A stretch of 14,888 bases of DNA from Planctomycetota bacterium (GTDB lineage Bacteria > Planctomycetota > MHYJ01 > JACQXL01), in contig JACQXL010000211.1 of the NCBI GenBank assembly GCA_016208805.1, positions 1-14,888 of the forward strand. Direction: 5' to 3'. Numbering within the stretch: position 1 is the stretch's first letter; each line of letters begins with the position of its first letter. The position numbers and the translations under genes are program-made. Positions 6,041-13,019 of the stretch are shown in pieces. The notes under the pieces were generated by a model that ran no database searches, was not told the DNA's origin, and saw nothing but the letters and a program-made list of their open reading frames with translations.

Positions 6041-6406
6041 ATGATTAATTGCCTTCAGGTCCAGGGCACGAGCATGCGGCCGTTTATCAGGGCCGGCGAT
6101 TATGTCCTGATTAAACCCTGCCGGCCGGCCGAAACCAGGGTCGGCGATATCGTTGCGCTGAGCGGACCGAATAACAAGTTATTCGTCCACCGACTCGTCT
6201 GGCGGGATAACCGGAACGCGATTATTAAAGGCGATTCCGTTTCGTCATTGGGTTATGTCAGGATTAATGGAAATCAAACTGTAGGCAGAGTTATCAGCAT
6301 CATCAAGGGACAGGCGATTGTCCCGACAGGCAACCGCTGGCTGGGTTTGGCCCTGCTGCTGGTATCGCTGGGTCTGATTCCGTTCCAGATGATGAGAGGA
6401 CATTGA
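6041..6406 (+). CDS. S24/S26-family (signal peptidase-like) peptidase of peptide cluster
   Basis: The 121-aa protein has the signal peptidase I core: nucleophile Ser11 in GTSMRPFIRAGD, the box GDIVAL (35-40), FVHRLV with H50 where bacterial SPase I has the general-base Lys, and IIKGDSVSS (61-69). The Ser/His arrangement is that of the SipW/archaeal/eukaryotic branch. A C-terminal hydrophobic segment (about 96-116) would anchor it in the membrane; there is no N-terminal anchor. In this context leader removal or peptide maturation is the obvious role, by inference. ATG 6041 has no Shine-Dalgarno, but the product begins just where such proteins usually begin. The PqqD gene starts 1 nt after the stop. 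Confidence 0.75.
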   Translation: MINCLQVQGTSMRPFIRAGDYVLIKPCRPAETRVGDIVALSGPNNKLFVHRLVWRDNRNAIIKGDSVSSLGYVRINGNQTVGRVISIIKGQAIVPTGNRWLGLALLLVSLGLIPFQMMRGH

Positions 6407-6407
6407 T

Positions 6408-6686
6408 ATGAAAATAGAGTCGGTCCGTATAATTGAACGGCTGGACGGAGTGCCGTTTCAGAGGGTAGGCGATGAGACCATTATCGTTGAGCCGAAGACG
6501 CGATTAATGCATTCATTGAATGAAGTGGCTTCCTATATCTGGGAATCGCTGGCGGTCAAACGCAGCGTAAGCGAGATGGTTGATATTATTACGGCGGAAT
6601 ACGAGATAACCAAAGAAGATGCGCTCAAAGACGTAATCGCCTTTCTTGACGAAATGGCCCAGCGCGGGCTTGTTAAGGTATGTTAG
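6408..6686 (+). CDS. PqqD-like peptide chaperone (RiPP recognition element)
   Basis: The 92-aa product is a stand-alone PqqD-type winged-helix domain. It shows the hallmark beta-strand stretch DETIIVEPKTRLMHSLNEVASYIWESL, followed by the helical region with VSEMVDIITAEYEI and a final FLDEMAQRGLV. PqqD domains bind the leader of a precursor peptide and present it to a radical SAM enzyme; this is established for PQQ synthesis and inferred here. AGAGGA (6395-6400) lies 7 nt before the ATG. Its end overlaps the radical SAM start by 7 nt, strongly suggesting coupled expression and partnership. Confidence 0.88.
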   Translation: MKIESVRIIERLDGVPFQRVGDETIIVEPKTRLMHSLNEVASYIWESLAVKRSVSEMVDIITAEYEITKEDALKDVIAFLDEMAQRGLVKVC

Positions 6687-7663
6687 AATCTATTATAAAT
6701 AAGTCAGATGAACGGCTTATCCCGTTCTCGGCGATGCTGGAACTGACCAGCCGGTGCAACCTTGCCTGCCGGCATTGCTATCTGTCAGGCGCTCAAGAAA
6801 CGGAAACGCCCCTGGAGCGGATTCTGGAATTGATTAACGAATTAAAACAGGCCGGCTGCCTGTTCCTGACGATTACCGGCGGCGAGCCGTTGATGCATCA
6901 CGGACTTCTGGAAGTATTGGAACGGGCTGATTCAAGCGGGCTGGTTGTTTCGCTCTTTACCAACGGGACTCTACTGACACCGAATATTGCGGACCGATTA
7001 AGTCAATTTAACATTATGGATGTATCATTAAGCATTTATGGCGCATCGGGCGAAACACACGACCGGATGACCGGCCTGGCCGGTTCGTTCGGCCGGACGA
7101 TTAACGCCGCAAAGATACTCAAGGGAAAAGGACTATCCGTGATATTCAAGGTGTTGGTAACCAGAGATAATTTTCCTGAATATAAGCAGATGCTTGCCAT
7201 GGCAAAACGGTTGGATATTCCTTATAATCTTGATCCCCTGGTTACGCCCTGCGATGACGGCAACCCAAGACCGCTTGAGTTCCGGCTTGACGATGATAAC
7301 CTTAAACGGATATATCGTAACCAAATCCCATATCATACATCCCCAATCTCAAATCAGGGGTTTGCCTGTTCTTTCGGCCGTTCTCATTGCGCCATCAGCG
7401 CCGCCGGCGATATCTATGCCTGCATCCAACTGGCGCGCTCGGCCGGAAATATTAACCAACAGCGGTTTATGGATATCTGGCAACATTCGGAATGGCTCAA
7501 AGAGGTGCGGAATTTCTCTGCCGGTGAAGTGGCTGCTTGCCGTAAGTGTTCGGTCAGTTCATCCTGCCGCCAGTGTCCCGGGTTATCATATCTGGAAACC
7601 GGCAACTTCTATACGCCTTCGCCGGAGACCTGCAGGCATGCCCGGCTTGTCACATCTTATTGA
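6680..7663 (+). CDS. Radical SAM/SPASM peptide-modifying enzyme
   Basis: The 327-aa enzyme has the radical SAM cluster motif CNLACRHC (C26, C30, C33), the SAM-binding GGEP (68-71) and a strand motif SLSIYGA (116-122). The C-terminal third is SPASM-like, with cysteines C230, C237, C248, C287, C290, C296, C299 and C318, enough for one or two auxiliary Fe-S clusters. Family members install carbon-carbon, thioether or related cross-links on peptides. Together with the overlapping PqqD gene and nearby precursor, its likely substrate is the 46-aa peptide; the bond formed cannot be read from sequence. The stop overlaps by 14 nt the 3' end of the convergent nucleotidyltransferase gene. Confidence 0.9.
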   Translation: MLESIINKSDERLIPFSAMLELTSRCNLACRHCYLSGAQETETPLERILELINELKQAGCLFLTITGGEPLMHHGLLEVLERADSSGLVVSLFTNGTLLTPNIADRLSQFNIMDVSLSIYGASGETHDRMTGLAGSFGRTINAAKILKGKGLSVIFKVLVTRDNFPEYKQMLAMAKRLDIPYNLDPLVTPCDDGNPRPLEFRLDDDNLKRIYRNQIPYHTSPISNQGFACSFGRSHCAISAAGDIYACIQLARSAGNINQQRFMDIWQHSEWLKEVRNFSAGEVAACRKCSVSSSCRQCPGLSYLETGNFYTPSPETCRHARLVTSY

Positions 7664-8372
7664 TGATTAGGAAACCTATCTTGACTATCCGCCGGAAATG
7701 GCTTAGCAATCGTATCGGGTAAAATACGAATGACGTGTTTTTACCGGTTAATCCGTATCGGCGCATCATAAAATCAGACGGTGGAAAGAATGAATCAAGC
7801 AGGAGTTTGAACCGGCGCGGACGGGTGATAAACCTTAAGACCGGCGCCAGGTCGTCACTCAGTCCATTGCCGATAAACCTGCGGTAAAACCACACTTCTA
7901 ATGCCTTCTGGCCGGACGGTTTAATCTTGGCCAGAACCCAATCCGGTATGCCCGCATTCATCTTTCGGTTGGCGATGGAAAAGACATAATATAAAGTCGC
8001 TTCAAGCCGGTGTTGTTTGGCCTGGCGGACTACTTCCGCCCAGTCAATCCGCGTGCTGTGTTTGCGGATAATAAGCGAGATATCGGTCAGACAGACGTCG
8101 GTAACGTGGGCGTGGCAAATAATCGCATCGGCCGCGCTGTAGATTAAGGCATCCTCGGCAGAGGGAATCAATCCGGATGTATTGCCGAACCGGGTTGGTT
8201 GGGCCATTGACCGGAATCGTTCAAGTCCGGCCCGGTCAAGATAGGGGATTGCCGTATGCAGGTCAAGATGAATTGTAAAGCCGCCGACCGTTTTCTGGTA
8301 ATGCTGTTCGCTGTTCCGTCCGCTATCCGGTAACCAACCCAGCACGCCAAGAGTTGAACGGAATTCACCCAT
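7650..8372 (-). CDS. Nucleotidyltransferase-family protein (NTP_transf_5-like), C-terminal part
   Basis: This frame follows directly, in phase, after the TAA that ends the 8379-8561 segment, so the two are halves of one gene. It contains the GGFTIHLDLHTAIP strand (usual form VELHW), the helical block IPSAEDALIYSAADAI...DVCLTDISLII, and IDWAEVVRQAKQHRLEATLYYVF, all typical of the uncharacterised nucleotidyltransferase family often encoded beside PqqD/HprK-like/S26 peptide clusters. The ATG at 8372 is merely the first Met after the stop and has only a weak AGG upstream, so independent translation is doubtful. It converges on, and overlaps by 14 nt, the radical SAM gene. As written the catalytic segment is separated from it. 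Confidence 0.7.
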   Translation of the reverse strand: MGEFRSTLGVLGWLPDSGRNSEQHYQKTVGGFTIHLDLHTAIPYLDRAGLERFRSMAQPTRFGNTSGLIPSAEDALIYSAADAIICHAHVTDVCLTDISLIIRKHSTRIDWAEVVRQAKQHRLEATLYYVFSIANRKMNAGIPDWVLAKIKPSGQKALEVWFYRRFIGNGLSDDLAPVLRFITRPRRFKLLLDSFFPPSDFMMRRYGLTGKNTSFVFYPIRLLSHFRRIVKIGFLIINKM

Positions 8373-8378
8373 CCTATT

Positions 8379-8561
8379 TTAATCTGTCAACACATCAATG
8401 ACAGACATCGGGCGGTCGGCGATGGAATGGTAAACGGTCCGGCCCAGCGCCGCGCCGGACAGGAGCACCGTCTCCAGTCCGCCGGCCAGGATTCGGTCCA
8501 ACTCGTCATAGAGAATTACATTTCGGGCCAGATGATACTGCATAATTTTTGATATTAGCAT
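8379..8561 (-). pseudogene. Nucleotidyltransferase-like gene, N-terminal fragment ended by in-frame TAA
   Basis: The 60 codons read LETVLLSGAALGRTVY...RPMSVIDVLTD then TAA. Family members normally read LLKGAALA..LY.....RPMSDIDLLV, where the aspartates bind metal. Here the first Asp is Val, and a stop follows six codons after it; reading through (stop, Asn, Arg, Met-Gly-Glu-Phe) restores the same frame. A single substitution such as CAA to TAA would explain it. The N-terminus is shorter than in most relatives, and no Shine-Dalgarno is visible before 8561 or the alternative Met at 8543. Loss of both the catalytic Asp and the frame favours a decaying gene over a sequencing error. Confidence 0.65.
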
Positions 8562-8681
8562 ATTTTGGACGAGGTGTTAAGCATTTTCTTCACCCTGAAA
8601 ACCAGCAAAATAGCCATTTGCCGGGCGATATCCAGTCCGGCCGCCGGCCCGAAATATTTTTGCCAAATCTGCAAGATTTTC

Positions 8682-8711
8682 TTGACAAATCTTTTACAAT
8701 GCGTATATTAT
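8682..8711 (+). promoter_or_regulatory. Sigma-70-type promoter for the regulatory trio
   Basis: TTGACA (8682-8687) is followed at 16-18 nt by TATATT (8704-8709) or TATTAT (8706-8711). Initiation near 8717 gives a leader of about 40 nt before the MerR-type gene. The three genes 8756-10963 follow with short gaps and no obvious second promoter. Confidence 0.6.
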
Positions 8712-8755
8712 ACTATGTAAATTACGAAACGTAAAAGTAACTGATGAGGGGTACG

Positions 8756-9076
8756 ATGCCGATATTATCTTTGGAGAAGATTGCCGCAATGAAAAAACCA
8801 AAGTCCGCCTCGGCCCGGAAGTCAATACCCTCGTTGAACGTCCCCAAACTCTACCGGATTGAGGAAATTACCCATCACCTGAATAAATTCAACATCCGGA
8901 TGTCGCGCCAGACGATTCATAACTACACTTTGTTGGGTTTGATTAAGGAATCTACCCGGACGCCGGCCGGCCACCGGCTTTATCCGGAGTCGGTATTTGA
9001 CCGGCTGGCCCGGATTGAGCGGCTCAAGCGGCATCATCCGCTGAGCGAAATCAAGGAAATATTAAGCAAGGAATAA
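8756..9076 (+). CDS. Small MerR-type DNA-binding regulator
   Basis: A basic, disordered-looking 30-residue N-terminus precedes a MerR-like winged helix-turn-helix: LYRIEEITHHL (32-42), MSRQTIHNYTLLGLI (49-63), AGHRLYP (71-77) and VFDRLARIERLK (80-91). MerR HTH domains usually sit at the extreme N-terminus; here it is C-terminal and no effector domain follows, so it may act by binding DNA alone or with the neighbouring AAA+ protein. ATG 8756 is preferred because AGGGG (8747-8751) lies 4 nt upstream; ATG 8744 is in frame without a Shine-Dalgarno. It ends 1 nt before the next gene. Confidence 0.75.
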   Translation: MPILSLEKIAAMKKPKSASARKSIPSLNVPKLYRIEEITHHLNKFNIRMSRQTIHNYTLLGLIKESTRTPAGHRLYPESVFDRLARIERLKRHHPLSEIKEILSKE

Positions 9077-9077
9077 T

Positions 9078-10043
9078 ATGAGCACGATATATCATATGCC
9101 GGAGGACTCGTTCGTGGTTGGCGAATCGCCCCAGATGCAGCATCTCTACGAGACAATCCAGGGTATCTCCGCCAACGACTCCACTGTTTTCATCACCGGC
9201 GAGACCGGCACCGGCAAGGAACTGGTGGCCCGTTTGGTCCACTCGCTCAGCCAGCGCAAGAATTCGCCGTTTGTTTATATAAACTGCCCGGCGTTATCGT
9301 CCAACCTGCTGGAAAGCGAAATCTTCGGCCACGAAAAGGGCGCTTTTACCGGCGCGGAACTGACCCGCATCGGTCGCTTTGAGGCCGCCGACAAAGGCAC
9401 CGTCCTGCTTGACGAAATCAGCGAGACCGACATCAATTTCCAGGCCAAGTTATTGCAGATAGTGGAACGCAAGACCTTTGAGCGGGTCGGCAGCAACATC
9501 CCGCGCAAACTGGATGTCCGCATCATTGCCACCTCCAACCGCGATATTCCAGAGATGGTCAAAAAGGGCGCGTTCCGAGCCGACCTGTTTTACCGGCTCA
9601 ATGTCGTGCCGATTTACCTGCCGCCCCTGCGGGAACGCAGCAAACAGGATGTCCTCCAGTTGATACATTATTTCCTGACCTACAAATTCCGGCCACAGAG
9701 CACTATGAAAACCATTCATTCACGGACGTTTGAACTGCTCTTGAATTACGACTGGCCCGGCAATGTCCGGGAACTGTTCCATATCATAGAGCGGATGATG
9801 AACACCATCAAGGACAACAACATTATGCCGGAGCATATCGCCGGTTGGGTTAATCACAACGGCCAGAAAAAGCCAGGGTCAGCCCAGGATTTGGCGGGTA
9901 TCTCTCTGCAGGATATGGAAAAAGAGATAATCAGGGTAAACCTTTTGCGCAATGAAGGCAACCGCCAGCGCACGGCTTCCACGCTGGGTATTACCGACCG
10001 GACATTGCGGAACAAGATACGTGAATACGGGATTGATTCCTGA
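9078..10043 (+). CDS. Sigma-54-dependent transcriptional activator, AAA+ and Fis-type HTH only
   Basis: The 321-aa protein is an enhancer-binding activator that uses ATP hydrolysis to open promoters bound by sigma-54 RNA polymerase. It has Walker A GETGTGKE (41-48), the sigma-54-contact loop GAFTGA (88-93), Walker B GTVLLDE (107-113), the sensor I region ATSNRD (151-156), FRADLFYRL (166-173) and LPPLRER (181-187), and a C-terminal Fis-like helix-turn-helix (NRQRTASTLGITDRTLRNKI, about 296-315). The AAA+ domain starts almost at residue 12, so there is no receiver, GAF or PAS domain; control must come from a partner, from abundance, or from the adjacent MerR-type protein. AAGGA (9068-9072) precedes the ATG by 5 nt. 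Confidence 0.92.
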   Translation: MSTIYHMPEDSFVVGESPQMQHLYETIQGISANDSTVFITGETGTGKELVARLVHSLSQRKNSPFVYINCPALSSNLLESEIFGHEKGAFTGAELTRIGRFEAADKGTVLLDEISETDINFQAKLLQIVERKTFERVGSNIPRKLDVRIIATSNRDIPEMVKKGAFRADLFYRLNVVPIYLPPLRERSKQDVLQLIHYFLTYKFRPQSTMKTIHSRTFELLLNYDWPGNVRELFHIIERMMNTIKDNNIMPEHIAGWVNHNGQKKPGSAQDLAGISLQDMEKEIIRVNLLRNEGNRQRTASTLGITDRTLRNKIREYGIDS

Positions 10044-10126
10044 GGCGCGGATTAACCGCCCCGGTTTCGTTCAATCGGAGCCGGGACGAATAAATAGTGA
10101 AAGAGAGAGGGCAGAAGGAGACGAGT

Positions 10127-10963
10127 ATGAAAACCCAGAAGACCCTGAGCGAAGAGAGAGGGGTGCGGGTATCTCATACCATGCCCGGGCGAATCATGGA
10201 TAAGGAAAAACTGGATGGCATCTGGCAGACTTACAAGCGGACCGGCCAGAAACAGTCGCGCGACCTGTTAATCAAGAACTACCTGCATATTGTCAGGTAT
10301 GTCGCCGAGAAACTCAGAACCCATCTGCCGGAGTCGGTTGATGTGGACGATTTAGCCGCGGCGGGCATCTTCGGCTTGATGAATGCGATAGACCTGTTTG
10401 ACCTGAAACGGGGCATAAAGTTTGAGACCTATTGCGTCAACCGCATCCGGGGCGCGATGCTGGACGAACTCCGGGCGATGGATTGGGTGCCCAGGCTGGT
10501 CCGGGCCAAATCGCACCGGTTGACCCGCGCCTATAGCCAACTGGAAACCAAACTCGGCCGCAGCCCGACCGATTTTGATATGGCCAAACATCTTAATCTC
10601 TCTTACGAAGATTATAACGAACTGGCCCAGGAGGCCTGCGCTTCCAATATCCTTTCATTCCACTCGGCCGGCCTGACCACGGACGACGACCAGGATATGG
10701 AGCCGGTGGATATTATCAACGACGAGGCCGGCGAGAACCGCCACCGCCTGATGCTCAACCGGGAAGTGATTCATTATATCAAGACGCAACTTTCCCAGAA
10801 AGAGCGGCTGGTGCTGGAACTGTATTTCTACGACGACCTGACCCTGAAAGAAATCGGGCTGGTGCTGGACGTCTCCGAATCGCGGGCCAACCAGATTCTG
10901 ACCCGGCTCCTGACCCGGCTCCAGTCGGTCTTTAAGAAGTATAAAGCCGAGTGGTTGACGTAA
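10127..10963 (+). CDS. FliA/WhiG-family (sigma-28-type) RNA polymerase sigma factor
   Basis: A 278-aa group-3 sigma factor with region 2 (about 44-115; VDVDDLAAAGIFGLMNAIDLFD, FETYCVNRIRGAMLDELRAMDWVPR is very typical of FliA/WhiG), region 3 (about 120-200) and region 4 (about 220-270; LSQKERLVLELYFYDDLTLKEIGLVLDVSESRANQI). FliA drives late flagellar genes, WhiG sporulation genes; nothing nearby says which regulon is controlled here. ATG 10127 has an excellent AAGGAG (10115-10120) 6 nt upstream, so the GTG at 10097 is rejected. No anti-sigma factor is seen. Confidence 0.9.
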   Translation: MKTQKTLSEERGVRVSHTMPGRIMDKEKLDGIWQTYKRTGQKQSRDLLIKNYLHIVRYVAEKLRTHLPESVDVDDLAAAGIFGLMNAIDLFDLKRGIKFETYCVNRIRGAMLDELRAMDWVPRLVRAKSHRLTRAYSQLETKLGRSPTDFDMAKHLNLSYEDYNELAQEACASNILSFHSAGLTTDDDQDMEPVDIINDEAGENRHRLMLNREVIHYIKTQLSQKERLVLELYFYDDLTLKEIGLVLDVSESRANQILTRLLTRLQSVFKKYKAEWLT

Positions 10964-10981
10964 GCCGGTAAGCGGATTGAA

Positions 10982-11011
10982 CGCCCGTACGGGCGCTAAA
11001 TCAGTTTACTA
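10982..11011. repeat. Palindrome plus inverted-repeat arm in front of surE
   Basis: CGCCCGTACGGGCG (10982-10995) is a perfect 14-bp palindrome that recurs exactly inside bioF (13564-13577), with a 12-bp core at 11841-11852. It abuts CTAAATCAGTTTACTA (10996-11011), whose perfect 16-nt reverse complement is at 11806-11821, so surE lies between inverted copies. The sub-motif AATCAGTTTACT also precedes the bioB start (11935-11946). Confidence 0.85.
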
Positions 11012-11020
11012 TTGTGGTAA

Positions 11021-11722
11021 ATGAATATTCTTCTCGTCAACGACGATGGTTTTGATACCGATGGCCTATTGACTTTCTGTAAAGTGCTGGGCCGGAAGCA
11101 CCGGGTGACCGTGGTGGCGCCGGTGCAGGAACAAAGCGGAACCAGCCATTCCATCAGCATCCTGGCGCCTATCTTCATCCAGCAAATCCCCTGTGACTGC
11201 AAAGGCGTGGATTATATGTATGCGGTCAAAGGTACGCCGGCCGACTGCGTCAAACTGGCAATGAGTAAGTTGTTGAAACGCCGGCCCGATATCGTCATTT
11301 CCGGCATCAATCTGGGCATCAATGTCGGGCTGGATGTCTTTTATTCCGGAACGGTGGCGGCCGCGATAGAGTCGCACTTCTGGGGCATTACTGCCTTTGC
11401 CGTCTCGGTGGAACGCCCATCGCCCCTGCCGGCCAGTATTAACTTTGACCGCTATGCCCGGCTGGCCTATTCTATAACCAGTTCCATCTTGAAAACCCGG
11501 CCGGCTGGGGGCAGTGTCTTTAATATTAATATCCCGTTTAAGAATCCCAAAGGACTCAAGTTCACCCGCCAGGATATGGCGTTGATTCCGGAGGAATTCG
11601 TGCGCAGTATTGACCCGCGCGGGCGCCATTATTACTGGATGAAGGCCGGGCCGGAGATGCACTGGTCAAAGAAACGGCCCGGAACGCTCCAGCCGTTTGC
11701 CCATCTGGCTACCGATACCTAG
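11021..11722 (+). CDS. surE: 5'/3'-nucleotidase SurE, ended early by in-frame TAG
   Basis: SurE is a cytoplasmic metal-dependent phosphatase of nucleoside monophosphates. Metal-site residues are present: D8 and D9 (LLVNDDG), S39 (QEQSGTSHS) and N97 (SGINLGINVGLDVFYSGTVAAA). The frame stops at TAG 11720-11722 after 233 residues, but the following 32 codons in the same frame read AVRNGYISVTPLKPLFTDYQ, the normal SurE C-terminus, to a TAG at 11819-11821. A tryptophan or glutamine codon mutated to TAG would explain this. The lost end contributes to dimer contacts, so activity is uncertain. No Shine-Dalgarno precedes the ATG; the leader is repeat DNA. Confidence 0.85.
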   Translation: MNILLVNDDGFDTDGLLTFCKVLGRKHRVTVVAPVQEQSGTSHSISILAPIFIQQIPCDCKGVDYMYAVKGTPADCVKLAMSKLLKRRPDIVISGINLGINVGLDVFYSGTVAAAIESHFWGITAFAVSVERPSPLPASINFDRYARLAYSITSSILKTRPAGGSVFNINIPFKNPKGLKFTRQDMALIPEEFVRSIDPRGRHYYWMKAGPEMHWSKKRPGTLQPFAHLATDT

Positions 11723-11821
11723 GCGGTCCGGAACGGCTATATATCCGTCACGCCGCTCAAGCCGCTGTTTACCGACTATCAAATCCTTGCCAACCCGCCC
11801 AGAATTAGTAAACTGATTTAG

Positions 11822-11896
11822 TAGTGTGGCAGTTTGAGCGGCCCGTACGGGCTGCCAACTATAGTCGGCTGTAACGACTAAAGTCTAACAGCCGAC
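11822..11896. repeat. 39-nt dispersed repeat followed by a 9-bp-stem hairpin
   Basis: 11822-11860 is the second copy of the element at the nadE break, here carrying the GCCCGTACGGGC palindrome (11841-11852) in its centre. Next, GTCGGCTGT (11864-11872) and ACAGCCGAC (11888-11896) form a perfect 9-bp stem with a 15-nt loop. The structure could terminate surE transcripts, although no U-run follows. Confidence 0.75.
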
Positions 11897-11951
11897 CTAC
11901 AGATAAAGCGGATTTCAATCGGATTAATCGGTTCAATCAGTTTACTTAAAT

Positions 11952-12929
11952 ATGGAAACAGCAAAACTGTCCGAGTCCATTATCCTCGGCCATCGGCTGA
12001 CGTCGAAGGAAGCGCTGTCGCTGGTGACGGTTGACCTTGAAGAACTCCTCAAAGCCGCTAATGCCGTCAGGCAGCACTTTCATTCCAACAATGTCCATCT
12101 TTGTTCCATCATCAACGCCAAGAGCGGCAACTGCGCTGAGGACTGCAAGTTCTGCGCCCAGTCGGCCCATCATTCATCAGAAGTCAAGACCTATCCGCTG
12201 GTGGCTAAAGACACGATTCTGGCCGGATACGCCCAGGCCAGGGCCAACGGCGCGCACGGCTACAGCATCGTTACCAGCGGCAACCAACTTTCAATAGATG
12301 AGATAGACACACTCTGCGATACAGTGGCTCTATTACCCAAGACTGATTCACCTTATATCTGCGGCTCGCTTGGCCGCTTAACCACTGCCGATATTGCCCG
12401 GCTCAAATCCGCCGGATTGGGCAAGGCCCATCACAACCTGGAGACCTCGCGCCGGTTCTTCGCTAAAATATGCACCACGCACTCTTATGACCAGCGGCTT
12501 GAGACCGTCCGCAATCTCAAAAAGGCGGGCTTACGCGTCTGTTCCGGCGGCATCTTCGGCATCGGCGAGGACTGGGCCGACCGGATTGATTTGGCCTTCA
12601 CTATGAGGGAACTGGATGTTGAATCCATTCCGCTCAATTTCCTGATACCGGTTGAAGGCACCCGTTTGGAATCCAGTAACCTGCTTACGCCGAACGATGC
12701 CCTGCGCATCATTGCGCTCTATCGGTTGATTCTGCCGGATAAAGACATCCGAGTCTGTGCCGGCCGGGAAAAAGTATTAAGCGATATACAGGACAGAATA
12801 TTTTATGCCGGCGCCACCGGAATGATGATTGGCGGCTACCTGACCCAGCCGGGGCGGGATGTTCAGGAAGATATCGCGATGCTGGATAAACTCGGCATGG
12901 AATACGGAGCCACAGATTACACAGATTAA
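11952..12929 (+). CDS. bioB: Biotin synthase
   Basis: BioB is a radical SAM enzyme that inserts sulfur into dethiobiotin in the last step of biotin synthesis. The 325-aa product has the cluster motif CAEDCKFC (C61, C65, C68), then AQSAHHS, and further family motifs YSIVTSGNQ, ICGSLG, HHNLETSRRFF, VCSGGIFGIGE, NFLIPVEGT and the late VCAGREKVL with the Arg that ligates the [2Fe-2S] cluster. The last six residues (ATDYTD) and the TAA are encoded by a dispersed CACAGATT-type repeat rather than by native gene sequence. No Shine-Dalgarno precedes ATG 11952; an AATCAGTTTACT repeat lies 5 nt upstream. bioF follows after 90 nt, probably co-transcribed. Confidence 0.95.
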   Translation: METAKLSESIILGHRLTSKEALSLVTVDLEELLKAANAVRQHFHSNNVHLCSIINAKSGNCAEDCKFCAQSAHHSSEVKTYPLVAKDTILAGYAQARANGAHGYSIVTSGNQLSIDEIDTLCDTVALLPKTDSPYICGSLGRLTTADIARLKSAGLGKAHHNLETSRRFFAKICTTHSYDQRLETVRNLKKAGLRVCSGGIFGIGEDWADRIDLAFTMRELDVESIPLNFLIPVEGTRLESSNLLTPNDALRIIALYRLILPDKDIRVCAGREKVLSDIQDRIFYAGATGMMIGGYLTQPGRDVQEDIAMLDKLGMEYGATDYTD

Positions 12930-13013
12930 CACAGATGGGCACAGATAATCCGTGTTTATCAGTGTGCATCTGCGTAGCGACAGCGGAGTCCCGCCCCAGC
13001 GGGGTGGTTTCAG
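12910..13013. repeat. CACAGATT-type repeat with a second repeat inserted
   Basis: The block starts CCACAGATTACACAGATTAA and ends GTGGTTTCAG (13004-13013), the same ends as the 2785-2850 repeat. About 30 nt (roughly 12973-13003, starting TAGCGACAGCGGAGTCCCG and closing with a GCGGGG hairpin) interrupt the right arm between ATCTG and GTGGTTTCAG. That inserted piece matches 21 of 22 nt (12972-12993) to 13441-13462 inside bioF. The left end encodes the bioB C-terminus and stop; the right end supplies the bioF Shine-Dalgarno region. Confidence 0.85.
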
Positions 13014-13019
13014 GAAAAT

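Noticed and set aside
11066..11662. Minus-strand frame opposite surE
   Set aside because: It is antisense to conserved SurE motifs and its product has no recognisable pattern; GC-rich codon bias on the sense strand opens the antisense frame.
8379..11722. Alternative genetic code with reassigned TAA or TAG
   Set aside because: The two internal stops use different codons (TAA, TAG), while both codons end other intact genes here (purB, nifU and bioB with TAA; the HEAT and PqqD genes with TAG).
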